Part shown: piece after piece, positions 35,200-45,189 of the stretch
How the letters are laid out: every line of letters begins with the position of its first letter
Position numbering within the stretch: the stretch's first letter is position 1
Source: an uncultured Caulobacter sp.
GTDB taxonomy: Bacteria > Pseudomonadota > Alphaproteobacteria > Caulobacterales > Caulobacteraceae
Direction of reading: 5' to 3'
Assembly (NCBI GenBank): GCA_937925635.1
Contig: CALALX010000013.1
Location: forward strand, 10,575 to 74,574
DNA length: 64,000 nucleotides
Translations under genes and position numbers: made by a program
Notes under the pieces: model-generated
Database searches by the model: none
What the model was told of the DNA's origin: nothing
What the model saw: the letters and a program-made list of their open reading frames with translations, nothing else

Positions 35200-36684
35200 C
35201 TATCCGCCCAGTCCCAGGCACATCATCTTCAGCTCGAGATACTCGTCGAGTCCGAAGTGGGAGCCCTCGCGGCCGAGGCCGGACTCCTTGACCCCGCCGA
35301 AGGGCGCGACCTCGGTCGAGATCAGGCCGGTGTTGAGTCCGACCATGCCGTACTGCAGACCCTCGCCCATTCGCCAGGCGCGGTTCAGATCGCGGGTGAA
35401 AACGTAGGAGGCGAGGCCCGCGCGGGTGTCGTTGGCCAAGGCCAGGGCTTCCGCCTCGGTCGCGAAGCGCACGAGGCCGGCCAACGGTCCGAACGTTTCC
35501 TCCCGGTTCAGCAAGGCGTCGGCGGACACGTCGGCCAGGACGGTAGGCTGAAACCACGTTCCCGTGTCGCCGAGCCGCGCCCCGCCGGTGAGCACGCGGG
35601 CCCCGCCGGCCAGGGCCTCGGCGACATGGCGCTCGACCTTATCGACCGCCGCGCCGTTGATCAGCGGCCCCTGGTCGGTCGGCCCCTCCAGCCCGTCGCC
35701 GACCCGAAGGCCGTTGACCCGCTCGGTCAGCTTGGCCGCGAACGCGTCATAAACTCCAGCCTGGACCAGCAGGCGGTTGGCGCAGACGCAGGTCTGGCCG
35801 GTGTTGCGGAACTTGCTGGCGATGGCCCCCTCGACGGCGGCGTCCAGGTCGGCGTCGTCGAAGACGATGAACGGCGCGTTGCCCCCCAGCTCCAGCGACA
35901 CCCGCTTGACCGTGCCCATACAGGCGGCCGCCAGCTTCTTCCCGACCGCGGTCGAGCCGGTGAAGGTGAACTTGGCCACGCGCGGGTCGCTGGTCAGCAC
36001 CGCGCCAATCGGCGCCGGCGGCCCGGTGACGATGTTGAAGACCCCCGCCGGCAGCCCCGCCTCCTTGCCCAGGAGCGCGAGGGCAAGGGCCGAGAAGGGC
36101 GTCAGCTCCGAAGGCTTGAGCACCACGGTGCAGCCGGCGGCCAGGGCGGGGCCGACCTTGCGGGTGATCATGGCGGCCGGGAAGTTCCACGGCGTCACCG
36201 CCGCGACGACGCCGACCGGCTGCTTGAGCACGACGATCCGCTTGTCGGCCTGGTGGCCGGGGATGACCTCGCCGTAGGCCCGCTTGGCTTCCTCGCCGAA
36301 CCACTCGATGAAGCCGGCGGCGTAGGCGATTTCGCCCTGGGCCTCGGCCAGCGGCTTGCCCTGCTCGGCGGTCATCAGCCGGGCGAGGTCGTCTCGGTGG
36401 GCCATGATCAGCTCGAACCAGCGCCGCAGGATCGCCGCCCGCTCCTTCGCGGCCCGCGCCGCCCAGCCCGGCTGGGCCGCCTTGGCCGCGGAGACGGCGG
36501 TCAGAGTCTCAGCCTCGCCCAGCGACGGGACATGGCCGAGCACCCTGCCGGTCGCGGGGTTGGCCACGGCGATCGACTCCGGGCCAGTCACCCAGACGCC
36601 GTCAATCCAGGCCGCCTCCCGCAGGAGGTCCGGCCGCTTCAACGCGAGCCGGGCGCGTTCCGCCGTATCGTGGGAGGGAGTCAC
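35200..36684 (-). CDS. gabD: NAD(P)-dependent succinate-semialdehyde dehydrogenase-type ALDH
   Basis: Oxidises succinate or glutarate semialdehyde, the product of the adjacent transaminase, to the diacid. The 494-residue ALDH shows PWNFPAAMITRKVGPALAAG, the glutamate base in SLELGGNAPFIVF, the catalytic cysteine in FRNTGQTCVCANR and the C-terminal ETFGPLAGL and KESGLGREG. GTG at 36684 overlaps the gabT stop (GTGA), so the two are translationally coupled. GabD and DavD cannot be separated by sequence alone. Confidence 0.93.
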   Translation of the reverse strand: MTPSHDTAERARLALKRPDLLREAAWIDGVWVTGPESIAVANPATGRVLGHVPSLGEAETLTAVSAAKAAQPGWAARAAKERAAILRRWFELIMAHRDDLARLMTAEQGKPLAEAQGEIAYAAGFIEWFGEEAKRAYGEVIPGHQADKRIVVLKQPVGVVAAVTPWNFPAAMITRKVGPALAAGCTVVLKPSELTPFSALALALLGKEAGLPAGVFNIVTGPPAPIGAVLTSDPRVAKFTFTGSTAVGKKLAAACMGTVKRVSLELGGNAPFIVFDDADLDAAVEGAIASKFRNTGQTCVCANRLLVQAGVYDAFAAKLTERVNGLRVGDGLEGPTDQGPLINGAAVDKVERHVAEALAGGARVLTGGARLGDTGTWFQPTVLADVSADALLNREETFGPLAGLVRFATEAEALALANDTRAGLASYVFTRDLNRAWRMGEGLQYGMVGLNTGLISTEVAPFGGVKESGLGREGSHFGLDEYLELKMMCLGLGG

Positions 36685-37961
36685 GACTGACGCTCCAGGG
36701 CGGCTTCAAGGATATCCAGGCCTTCGTCGAGGATGGCGTCGGGCGTCGTCAGCGGCGCGAGCAGGCGGATCGTCTCGCCATAGACGCCGCAGGACAGCAG
36801 GATGAGGCCCTTGCTCAGCGCTCGCGCCGTGACCGCCTTGGCCTCGGCGCCGTCCGGCTCGCCGCCGCGGGCGCTCAGGATGTCGAATCCGACCATCGCC
36901 CCCGGACCGCGGATGTTGGCGATCGGGACCAGGTCGTTGCGCTGGCTCATGGCCTGCAGCCGGCCGCGGATGCGGGCGCCCTGGGCGTCGGCGCGGGCCA
37001 TCAGGTTCTCCTCGGCGATCACGTCCAGCACCGCCAGGGCGGCGGCGCAGGCGATCGGCGGGCCGGCATAGGTGCCGCCCAGCCCTCCCGGCTCGGCCGC
37101 GTCCATGATCGACGCCTTGCCGATCACGCCCGACAGCGGAAAGCCGCCCGCCAGCGCCTTGGCCACGGTGACCAGGTCGGGCTGCACGCCGCTGTGCTCG
37201 ATGCCGAACATCTTGCCGGTGCGGGCGAACCCGGCCTGGACCTCGTCGGAGATCAGCAGGATGCCGTGACGGTCGCAGATGTCGCGCAGCGCGCGCAGCA
37301 GCTCGGGCGGCGCGGGCTGGAAGCCGCCCTCCCCTTGCACGGGTTCGAGCACGATGGCCGCCACCCGTTCCGGCTCCACGTCGGCGCGGAACAGGAAGTC
37401 GAGCGCGCGCAGGCTGTCGGCGACGCTGACGCCATACTGTGGAATGGGGAATGGCGCATGAAAGACCTCGGCCGGCAGCGGGCCGAACAGGCGCTTGTAG
37501 GGTGCGACCTTGCCGGTCATGGCCATGGTCAGCATGGTCCGGCCGTGGAAGCCGCCGGTGAAGGCGATGACCGCGGATCGGCCCGTCGCCGCGCGAGCGA
37601 TCTTCACGGCGTTCTCGACCGCCTCGGCGCCGGTGGTGAACAGGATGGTCTTGGCCGGTCCGTCGAACGGCGCCAGCGCGTTGAGCCGCTCGGCGAGCGC
37701 GACATAGGGCTCATAGGCCACCACCTGGAAGGCGGTGTGGGTGTAGGCGTCGAGCTGGTCGCGAACCGCGGCCAGGACCTTCGGATGCCGGTGGCCGGTG
37801 TTGAGCACGGCGATGCCGCCGGCGAAATCGACGTAGCGATTGCCGTCGGCGTCCCACAGCTCGGCGTTCTCGGCGCGGGCGGCGAAGATGGGGGTGGCGG
37901 TGGCGACGCCGCGAGGCACGGCGGCCGTGCGGCGAGACAACAGGTCAGCGTTGGCGGACAT
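36681..37961 (-). CDS. gabT: 4-aminobutyrate (or 5-aminovalerate) aminotransferase
   Basis: PLP-dependent class III transaminase converting GABA plus 2-oxoglutarate to succinate semialdehyde and glutamate. The 426-residue protein has TTGAEAVENAVKIARAATGR, GFHGRTMLTMAMTGK, the PLP aspartate in LLISDEVQAGFARTG and the Schiff-base lysine in TVAKALAGGFPLSG. ATG at 37961. Lies 64 bp downstream of the MFS gene in the leftward cluster. With a nitrilase at the head of the cluster, the 5-aminovalerate (DavT) reading is also possible. Confidence 0.94.
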   Translation of the reverse strand: MSANADLLSRRTAAVPRGVATATPIFAARAENAELWDADGNRYVDFAGGIAVLNTGHRHPKVLAAVRDQLDAYTHTAFQVVAYEPYVALAERLNALAPFDGPAKTILFTTGAEAVENAVKIARAATGRSAVIAFTGGFHGRTMLTMAMTGKVAPYKRLFGPLPAEVFHAPFPIPQYGVSVADSLRALDFLFRADVEPERVAAIVLEPVQGEGGFQPAPPELLRALRDICDRHGILLISDEVQAGFARTGKMFGIEHSGVQPDLVTVAKALAGGFPLSGVIGKASIMDAAEPGGLGGTYAGPPIACAAALAVLDVIAEENLMARADAQGARIRGRLQAMSQRNDLVPIANIRGPGAMVGFDILSARGGEPDGAEAKAVTARALSKGLILLSCGVYGETIRLLAPLTTPDAILDEGLDILEAALERQS

Positions 37962-38025
37962 GGGAATGTACTCCTGAAGGCAGATGCGGAATGTCGGCCG
38001 CCGGGGCGGCCGGAGGGGATGGGGG

Positions 38026-39219
38026 TCAGCCGGGTGGGCGCTGTCGGTCGAGCGCCAGGGCCGGGGCGATCGACGCCAGCCCGCTGAGCGCCAGGCCGAG
38101 GACCGAGATGTTGATCAGGCCGTCATATTCGCCGCCGCCGGCGACGAAGGCGGCCATGGCGGGGCCCGACGCCAGCCCCATCTTCGAGAAGAAGCCGGCG
38201 AGCGCGGCCATCTGCCCGGCCTTGTCCAGGGCGGCGCTCATGCCGAGCAGATAGGGAATGACGAAGGCCCAGGTGATCGCCGTGCCGATGTTGGCGGCCA
38301 GGTAGACCCACGGCGCCTCGCTGAAATGGAAGGCCCAGGTGCCGGCGAGGGTCAGGGCGAGGCCCGCCACGACCGGCCACAGCCGGCCGAACCTGACGCC
38401 CATCACGACCACGAGCACAGAGCCGAGCGCGCCGATCCAGTTGGCCGCGCCCAGGGTGTCGGTAATGAAGCCCAGCTTCAGGCCCGCGCTCTTGCCCAGG
38501 CCGATGATATAGGCGGCCAGCCCCATATTGGCGGCCTGGAACAGGAAGATCGCGCCGAACACCAGGACCAGCGGCAGCCAGGGGGTCGGCGGCCGGGGCC
38601 CCGCCGTCACGACCTTGGGCGCGGCGGCGTAGGCGCCCAGGAAGGGCGTCATGAGCAGGGTCGCCAGGCTGAAGGCCGCCAGGGCGATGAACAGCACGCC
38701 AGGTCCGAACACCGGCACCAGCCGCGGAAGGAACATCAGTCCCAGCCCGCCGAGGCCGAACTGGACCACCAGCAGCATGCCGAAGGTGCGGTCCGGCGTC
38801 CGGGTGCGGGCGATCACCGCGAAGGCCACACCGACCAGCAGCCCGCCGATCAGGCCATGCAGGAAGCGCACCGCGATCAGGACCTCCGCCGCCTTCAAAA
38901 GCGGCGAGACCAGATCGATGGCGATCAGGCAGAGCAACACCGTCACGGCCGTCGGCCGCCAGGGCAATCTGCGGATGATGAACACCGCCGTCAGCGCGCC
39001 GACGGCGGCGCCATAGACGTTGGCCGAGGCCACCAGTCCCGCCTGCTTGGCGGAGAGCCCGCCGCTGGTCAGGCCGTCGACGAGCGCGGCCATGATGTTC
39101 ACGTAGAACAGGCCGGCGGTGGCGAGAAAGGACAGCAGGACGCTGGCCAGCAGGCTGTCCTCGGGAACTGTCGGCAGACCTCGGCGCGCGACCGGCCCAG
39201 TGGAAGCGTGGTCGGTCAT
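38026..39219 (-). CDS. MFS transporter
   Basis: A 397-residue carrier with about 12 helices, starting FLATAGLFYVNIMAALVDGL. The loop after helix 2 (FIIRRLPWRP) and the segment RFLHGLIGGLLVGVAFAVIARTRTPDRTFG match the MFS pattern, though without a classical GxLADrxGrr motif. It overlaps the serine-hydrolase stop by ATGA and precedes gabT, so it likely carries the substrate or product of this cluster across the inner membrane. Confidence 0.88.
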   Translation of the reverse strand: MTDHASTGPVARRGLPTVPEDSLLASVLLSFLATAGLFYVNIMAALVDGLTSGGLSAKQAGLVASANVYGAAVGALTAVFIIRRLPWRPTAVTVLLCLIAIDLVSPLLKAAEVLIAVRFLHGLIGGLLVGVAFAVIARTRTPDRTFGMLLVVQFGLGGLGLMFLPRLVPVFGPGVLFIALAAFSLATLLMTPFLGAYAAAPKVVTAGPRPPTPWLPLVLVFGAIFLFQAANMGLAAYIIGLGKSAGLKLGFITDTLGAANWIGALGSVLVVVMGVRFGRLWPVVAGLALTLAGTWAFHFSEAPWVYLAANIGTAITWAFVIPYLLGMSAALDKAGQMAALAGFFSKMGLASGPAMAAFVAGGGEYDGLINISVLGLALSGLASIAPALALDRQRPPG

Positions 39220-41381
39220 GGGCACATATCCTTGATGCGGGCCGCCTCGACCGCGGCCGGAGCCCAGTCGAACACGCCGCTGTCGCCGAAGTAGTAGTAG
39301 GTCACGCCGCCCGGCAGCAGCACGACGGAAATGCCGCCGAAGCCCGACATGAACGGCGTCCAGACGGGCGCCGGACACCCCAGCGGCCCGCCGATGTTCC
39401 GCGCCCAGAAGCCGCCCTTGTAGCGATAGTTGGGTCCGCCAGCCTGCAGCCCGGAGGGGGCCGGATCCTTCTGCAGCGCCGCGGTCAACAGCGCCGAGTC
39501 GAGCGCCGGCCGCCCGTCGATCACCGCGCCGCCCTCGAGCCAGCCGGCAATGCGCAAGATGTCGTCGCGATGATAGGTCAGACCCCAGCCGGTGAACGGC
39601 TGGCGGGCCGCGTCATAGGTCCGGCGCGTGCCCATGATGGTCGGGCTGAGCCGCAGCGCGCGCCACAGTGGTGCGACCAGATCGTCGTAGAGATCGCCCT
39701 CTCCGGCCCGGTCGAGCCGATCGGACATCGCCGCCCCCAGCAGATAGGTGGCGCTCGTCTGGTAGACGAAGGTCGTCCCGGGCGCGGCCCGGCGGCGGAA
39801 TTGTCCGCAGGCGTAGGCCGCCTTGGCGGCATGGTCTTCGGCGTCGAAGAACACCCGGCCGGCCGGCGCGTTCTCATCGGCCTCGAAGGCCGCTGAACCA
39901 TAGACGCCGGTCGCCATGTCGAGGGCGTCGGCGAGCGTCACCCCGGCCCAGTCGTTCCCCCGGACGCACGCCGGCACGTGATCGCGGATCAGGGCCGACG
40001 CGCTGCCGGGATGCAGGGCCTCGAGCCGCATCAGCCCCACGCCGCCCACGATCGACTTGGCCGTCGAGTAGGACGGCAGGTCGAGCACGTCGCAGACGGG
40101 ATAGTCGCCGTGGCGGGTCCGGCAGGGACCGGCGTAATGAACGCCGTCGACGACCAGTCCCAAGGCCGAGGGCGGGTCGCCGTCGGTGGTCGCGCCCAGC
40201 GCCAGGGCGGCGAGGTTCACATCCGGACGCAGCCGCGCGAGTTCGGCAAGGGGACGGACCGGCAGCCGCGCCGCGATCTCCTCCCGCCAGGCGGCGACGA
40301 TCGCGTCGGCTTCCGGAACGGCCGCCGGCGCAAGGCGCGCCGGGACCGTGGCCCAGGCGTCGAACTTCAGATAGGCGCAGGTCTCCGAGGCGATCTCCAG
40401 CGCCAGGCGGGACACCGAGCCATCGGGCTTGAAGAGGAAGGTCAGCATGCCGTTGTGCAGGCAGTTGGCGTTGCGCTCCTGGAGGGCGAACGGGACCGCC
40501 GCCCGCAGCCAGCCGCGATCCCCCGCTTCGCGCCAGACCCGCCCCGGCTCCACGACCCAATCCCAGGCCGGATGATCACCGACCACGACCCCGCGCCGGA
40601 CCGGCAGCAGGTCGCCGCCATCCTGCACGAAGTCGACGTCCAACGGCGGCAGCGTCGCGCGCGCGGCCGCTTCCGCCGGACTGTCGCCGGTGTCGTCGTG
40701 AAGGACGTTCATGGCCAGCATCACGCCGGAGAGATCCAGGCCAAGGCGTCCCGTGAACCGTCCAGGCGCGGCTTCGGCGCCGGACGGCGGCGCGAAGGCG
40801 GACATGGGAACCGGCGCGGTCAACGCCGACCCCGTCATCAGGCTGTCGAAGGTCAGGTCGACCCTCGGCGCATCCGCCGCGACGGCGGCGCGCTCGCCGG
40901 TCACCGTCACCGCGTCCGCCCAACAGGTCGCCCGCTTGCCGCCCATCGCGCGAACCCGGATTGACAGCCGAGAGTTGTCATCCGCGCCGGCCGGCGCGAT
41001 GGCGGCGCGGGTCAGGGTCACGCCGTCGTCGGCGCCGTCGTGGACCGCGACGACTTCGCGCCATGTCGCGCCGCCGTCCGTGGACGCTTCGATGAGGCAG
41101 GCGTCAGTTCGGCCCAGCGACATGGCGGCCAGCGATCCGGCGACCGAAACGCCCGCGAAGCCGCGCGTCGACACAGTCCTCAGCGCCATCGCCCCGCCCG
41201 TTACGCGAAGGGAAATGTTGTCCCCATAGGTGGTGAGGCGAACGTCGCCCGCCCCGGTCGCACCCCAGCCGTCGGCCTCGCCGTCCTGGAAGTCGTCGAC
41301 CAGGATCGGCGCGGCCATGGCCGGCGCAACGGCGGCGAGCGACGCCGCCAGAGCGGCCGCCAGGAGTCCGGGAAAGCGCAT
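39216..41381 (-). CDS. Exported serine hydrolase of the beta-lactamase/PBP fold with a large N-terminal domain
   Basis: A 721-residue secreted protein with signal peptide MRFPGLLAAALAASLAAVAPAMA. Residues ~25-165 look like a beta-sandwich carbohydrate-binding-like module, a second beta region follows, and from ~380 a class C beta-lactamase-like domain begins, with SxxK at S439/K442 in SYSTAKSIVG, a YxT-type segment in FVYQTSATYLLGA, and GGFWARNIGG. Likely cleaves an amide, ester or D-peptide in the periplasm. Start overlaps the sulfotransferase stop by one base. Confidence 0.85.
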   Translation of the reverse strand: MRFPGLLAAALAASLAAVAPAMAAPILVDDFQDGEADGWGATGAGDVRLTTYGDNISLRVTGGAMALRTVSTRGFAGVSVAGSLAAMSLGRTDACLIEASTDGGATWREVVAVHDGADDGVTLTRAAIAPAGADDNSRLSIRVRAMGGKRATCWADAVTVTGERAAVAADAPRVDLTFDSLMTGSALTAPVPMSAFAPPSGAEAAPGRFTGRLGLDLSGVMLAMNVLHDDTGDSPAEAAARATLPPLDVDFVQDGGDLLPVRRGVVVGDHPAWDWVVEPGRVWREAGDRGWLRAAVPFALQERNANCLHNGMLTFLFKPDGSVSRLALEIASETCAYLKFDAWATVPARLAPAAVPEADAIVAAWREEIAARLPVRPLAELARLRPDVNLAALALGATTDGDPPSALGLVVDGVHYAGPCRTRHGDYPVCDVLDLPSYSTAKSIVGGVGLMRLEALHPGSASALIRDHVPACVRGNDWAGVTLADALDMATGVYGSAAFEADENAPAGRVFFDAEDHAAKAAYACGQFRRRAAPGTTFVYQTSATYLLGAAMSDRLDRAGEGDLYDDLVAPLWRALRLSPTIMGTRRTYDAARQPFTGWGLTYHRDDILRIAGWLEGGAVIDGRPALDSALLTAALQKDPAPSGLQAGGPNYRYKGGFWARNIGGPLGCPAPVWTPFMSGFGGISVVLLPGGVTYYYFGDSGVFDWAPAAVEAARIKDMCP

Positions 41382-42763
41382 CAGACCAGCTCGCGGGGGT
41401 CGACGCCGCCGGCGATCAGCGCCGCCCTCAACGGCTCCAGCTGCTCGGCGTAACGCCGCCAGAGGCCGACCGAGTTGGCGTGGATCGGCTGGCGCACCTG
41501 GGCCGCGCTGGCGGTGGCGGCCGGACTGGCGTTCTCGTGGAAGCGCAGGCAGGCCTCCTGCCACGCGAGCCCGCAATGGTCGATGATCCGTCGGCTGACC
41601 GCCTCCTGGTCGGCGATGAGCGCCTCGTAGTCGACGTCGAGGACCCGGCCCGGAAGCACGGCCCGCCAGTGCTCCATCAGGGCCCGGTGCGCCAGCTGGT
41701 AGGCGGCGATGTCCGCCAGGTCGTAGGAATAGGGACAGCCCATCCGGAACAGGGTCTTGTAGAGCGCGTAGCCGCTGTCCATCGGGTGGCGGCGCAGATG
41801 GATGATCCGGGCGTTGGGCAGGGCGCGGGCGATCAGGCCGATGTAGAGGAAGTTGACCGGCGTCTTGTCGATGAACAGCGGCGACGAGCCGCCGCGGCCG
41901 GCGACGCTGTCGAGGTAGGCGCGGCCGAGGGCCGCTGGATCGAGCGCCGCCGAGCGCCGGATCAGGTCCCCCTTGGCCTGCGACGGTCCGGCCTCGCGCA
42001 TCAGAGCGAGCGCGAAGTCGTTGATCTCGCCCAGGCTCTCGACGTCGCTGTGGGAGCTGATGATGCGATCGACCAAGGTCGTGCCGCTGCGCGGCAGGCC
42101 CAGCACGAACACCGGACCGACGTCGAGGCGACCGGGCTCCGTCCGCTCGAACAGCGCACGGTCGAAGACCTTCGCGATCTCGGTCATGGCGGCGACATCG
42201 GCCGCGACCTGGTAGCTGAGCATCGACCGCCGGCGGTCGGCCCCGCGACGGAGCCAGGCGAAACTCGCCGCGTGCTCGCCGAGGTCCTCGAGCTCCTTGG
42301 CCAGGGCGTAGCTCAGCGCCACCTGGCCGGGGCCCGTCAGCCGCTGGCGCGTGGCCTGAAACAGCGCGGCGGTGTGATTGGATTGCGGGGTCTGGCGTCT
42401 CAGCGTCGAGCGGTTCTGCCAGGCGTCGTAGTCGTCGGGGTCGAGCTGGATGACCTTGTCCAGCAACCGCTCAGCCTCGCCGGTTTCACCCAAGGCGATT
42501 AGGGCGGTGGCGAGATTGTACAGCACCCGCGGATCGTTGGGCGCCAGCAACGCCGCCCGCCGGTAGCAGCGCGCGGCGTCGGCCGACCGACCGCAGTGGG
42601 TGTAGTGTTCGCCCAGGTGCTGGAGCAAACGACTGTCGTGGTCGGCGCTGGCCTCGAGAGAGGCCAGTCTGGCGAGGGCCTCGCCCATGCGACCGTCGCG
42701 GATGAGCGGAGCAATGCCGCCCAGCTCATCCATCGGATCGTCCCTCATCGCCAGACTGGCCAT
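41381..42763 (-). CDS. TPR-containing sulfotransferase family protein
   Basis: A 460-residue protein with N-terminal tetratricopeptide repeats (~15-115, for example AARCYRRAALLAPNDPRVLYNLATAL) and a C-terminal sulfotransferase domain. The 5'-phosphosulfate loop is FVLGLPRSGTTLVDRIISSH (P-loop 221-229), and IIHLRRHPMDSGYALYKTLF matches the 3'-phosphate motif. Proteins of this architecture often sit beside TonB receptors in Caulobacterales and sphingomonads. PAPS dependence is inferred. In-frame ATGs at 42748 and 42733 are alternative starts. Eight bases lie between this start and the receptor stop. Confidence 0.88.
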   Translation of the reverse strand: MASLAMRDDPMDELGGIAPLIRDGRMGEALARLASLEASADHDSRLLQHLGEHYTHCGRSADAARCYRRAALLAPNDPRVLYNLATALIALGETGEAERLLDKVIQLDPDDYDAWQNRSTLRRQTPQSNHTAALFQATRQRLTGPGQVALSYALAKELEDLGEHAASFAWLRRGADRRRSMLSYQVAADVAAMTEIAKVFDRALFERTEPGRLDVGPVFVLGLPRSGTTLVDRIISSHSDVESLGEINDFALALMREAGPSQAKGDLIRRSAALDPAALGRAYLDSVAGRGGSSPLFIDKTPVNFLYIGLIARALPNARIIHLRRHPMDSGYALYKTLFRMGCPYSYDLADIAAYQLAHRALMEHWRAVLPGRVLDVDYEALIADQEAVSRRIIDHCGLAWQEACLRFHENASPAATASAAQVRQPIHANSVGLWRRYAEQLEPLRAALIAGGVDPRELV

Positions 42764-42770
42764 CCCGTGT

Positions 42771-45119
42771 CTAGAAGCTGAAGTCGAGCGACAGGCCGAG
42801 GGTTCTGGGCAGCGAGATGAACTCCTTGGACCCGTTGCCGTAGTAGCCGACGCTGGGCCGCGTGCCCATGTAGGCCTCGGTGAACTCGCCCGTCACCCCA
42901 TCCTCGTTGAAGATGTTCTTCACGAAGAAGGTCGCCGCCCAGGATCCCTTCGTCAGGGTCGCCGACGTGTTCCAGATGGCGAAGCCCGACAGCTCGGTAT
43001 TGAACTTCGGCCCGCCGATCGCATTGCGGGTCGAAGACTGGTAGTAGCCGCCCCCCCGAGCCACCAGCGTCATGTCTCCCGGCAGGGACCAGGTATAGTC
43101 CGCCGCCAAGGTGATCGCGTGTTCGGGCGTGCCGGGCAGATGGGACCCGTCCGCTCCCAGCACCGCGCCGAGCGGGCTGACGACGTCCTCGCTGAGCCGC
43201 GCGTTGGTGTAGGTGTAGCCCACCGTGTAGTGGAGCGCGTCGGTCGGGCGGCCGTCGATCGAGGTCTCGAGCCCGTAGGTTCGCGCCTTGCCGCCGTTCT
43301 GCACGACATAGAAGCCCCAGTTCGGCGTCGCCGTGTTCAGCTGGATGTCGTCCCAATCGACGTAGAACACCGCCGCGTCATAGACGAAGGCGCCCATGCG
43401 GCCCTTCACGCCGGCTTCGTAGTTCACGACGGAGTCGGATTTGTAGATCTGCCAGCGCGGATCCTCGGCGAAGTTGCCGGTCAGCGGCACGGCGTTGGAG
43501 CCGCCGCGGCGATAGCCCTGCGACACGGTCGCGTAGAAGAGGCCGTCGTCGCTGAAGCTCCAGGACAGGTTGCCCTTGAACAGCGCCTTGCTCTCCGAGG
43601 AGGTGAACCGGGCGGTCACCGGCTGGCTGAGCGAGGTGTACAGCGGCACGTCGATGAAGGTGGTGTTCACCGCCTCGTTGTCGAACCAGCGGACGCCGCC
43701 GGTCAGGGCCAGGCTGTCCGTCGCGTGCCAGGTCAGCTCACCGTAAGCGGCCCTCTCGGTGAAGTCCTCGTGACGGCGATACGCGAAGTCCTGGTCGCCG
43801 GAAACGGCCGACGGGAAGCCGCTCCAGATATCCCACCAGCGCTTGAAGCCGCGCAGGTAGCTCTCCTGCGTCGCGACCAGGGTGTTGTCGTTGAAGTAGA
43901 GACCGGCCACCCAGTCGAAGTCTCCGCCGGCCTTCGAGACCAGCCGGATTTCCTCGATGGTCGCCTCGTCCTTGTAGCCGCGAACGGCGGACGCCATCGG
44001 GCGGGGGTAGTTGTAGTAGAAGCTCAGGAAGCCGGCCTGGGCGTAGAAGCCGGTGTTCTCGCTGACGCTGTCACCCTCGTGGCTGTAGACCGATGTCGAC
44101 GAGGTCAGGGTCGCGAAACCCAGGTCGATGTTCATTTCCAGAGCGGTCAGGCTGACGTCGCGCGACGACGGCTCCAGCTGCACCGAACCGTTCTCGTAGT
44201 CGCCGTAGCGGTTGCCGTAGCCGTCGAGCCCGCGCGTCACCTGACGTCGGCCGCCGACCTCGTCAGACTGCTGGCTGTAGGTCAGGGTGGCGTTGAAGGT
44301 GTCGTTCGGTTCGAACAGCAGGGCCGCGCGGGCGAAACTGATCTCGACCGTATCGGCGTCCTTCTTGCTGGTGTAGGCGGCGTCGGGGGACAGGATGCCG
44401 CTGGGGGCCGCCGGCGCGCCCGTGCCGTCGAGCACGTAGAGGTTCACGTAGTCGGTGAGACCGGGATAGTCGATCCGGCTGACGGTGGCGCGCAGGGCGA
44501 ACATGTCCCCGAGCGGCAGGTTGACGGTCAGATCACCGGCCCAGCCGACGCTGCCGGAGCCCTCGACCTTGCTGGCCGTGAGGTTCGCCGCGCCGCTGAA
44601 CTCTCCAAGCCGCGGCGCCCGGGTGATGTAGCGCACCGTGCCGCCGAGCGAGCCGGAGCCGTACAGCGTGCCCTGAGGTCCGCGCAGCACCTCAACCCGG
44701 TCGAGGTCCTTCAACAGGAAGCCGGCGAACAGCGGCGTATCGTTCTGGTAGGTCGACACCGGAGCGACGCTGGAGACCGCGTAGTCGCCCAGGGCGTTGC
44801 TGTCGACGTTGATCCCCCTGATCAGCACATTGTTGACGACGCCGCCGTTGCGATAGCCACGATCGACGACCGCGACGCCCGGAACGCCCCGCATCAGTTC
44901 AGCGGCGTCAAGCATCTTGCCGTCTTCGATCGCGTCCCCGGACACGGCCGAGATGTTGTAGGGCACGTCCAGCACGCTCTGTTCGCGCCGGTTCGCGGTG
45001 ACCACGATCTCGCCCACCGTGGTGTCCGTGGCCTCCTGCGCGGCCGCGGCGCCGGCCGAGGCTAGCGCCACGACGAGCGCGCCGATCGATACCGCGCCTC
45101 TCAGAGTTGATTTCGTCAT
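42771..45119 (-). CDS. TonB-dependent outer-membrane receptor
   Basis: A 782-residue receptor with a signal peptide ending AAAAQ, a TonB-box-like TTVGEIVVTANRREQSVLDVP, a plug domain with RGINVDSNALG and VEVLRGPQGTLYGSGSLGG, and a 22-stranded barrel ending in LSLDFSF with terminal Phe. The plug and barrel resemble the FecA-like/CirA-like receptors common in Caulobacterales. It imports the cluster's substrate, which from neighbours may be an amide- or amine-bearing compound. A GGCAGC-CTT-GCTGCC hairpin (45139-45153) lies in its leader. Confidence 0.93.
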   Translation of the reverse strand: MTKSTLRGAVSIGALVVALASAGAAAAQEATDTTVGEIVVTANRREQSVLDVPYNISAVSGDAIEDGKMLDAAELMRGVPGVAVVDRGYRNGGVVNNVLIRGINVDSNALGDYAVSSVAPVSTYQNDTPLFAGFLLKDLDRVEVLRGPQGTLYGSGSLGGTVRYITRAPRLGEFSGAANLTASKVEGSGSVGWAGDLTVNLPLGDMFALRATVSRIDYPGLTDYVNLYVLDGTGAPAAPSGILSPDAAYTSKKDADTVEISFARAALLFEPNDTFNATLTYSQQSDEVGGRRQVTRGLDGYGNRYGDYENGSVQLEPSSRDVSLTALEMNIDLGFATLTSSTSVYSHEGDSVSENTGFYAQAGFLSFYYNYPRPMASAVRGYKDEATIEEIRLVSKAGGDFDWVAGLYFNDNTLVATQESYLRGFKRWWDIWSGFPSAVSGDQDFAYRRHEDFTERAAYGELTWHATDSLALTGGVRWFDNEAVNTTFIDVPLYTSLSQPVTARFTSSESKALFKGNLSWSFSDDGLFYATVSQGYRRGGSNAVPLTGNFAEDPRWQIYKSDSVVNYEAGVKGRMGAFVYDAAVFYVDWDDIQLNTATPNWGFYVVQNGGKARTYGLETSIDGRPTDALHYTVGYTYTNARLSEDVVSPLGAVLGADGSHLPGTPEHAITLAADYTWSLPGDMTLVARGGGYYQSSTRNAIGGPKFNTELSGFAIWNTSATLTKGSWAATFFVKNIFNEDGVTGEFTEAYMGTRPSVGYYGNGSKEFISLPRTLGLSLDFSF

Positions 45120-45189
45120 CTCTATCCCCCTGGTTTCAGGCAGCCTTGCTGCCGCTGTTGTCCGGACGCGCCAGGCGCCCTCTTCACGC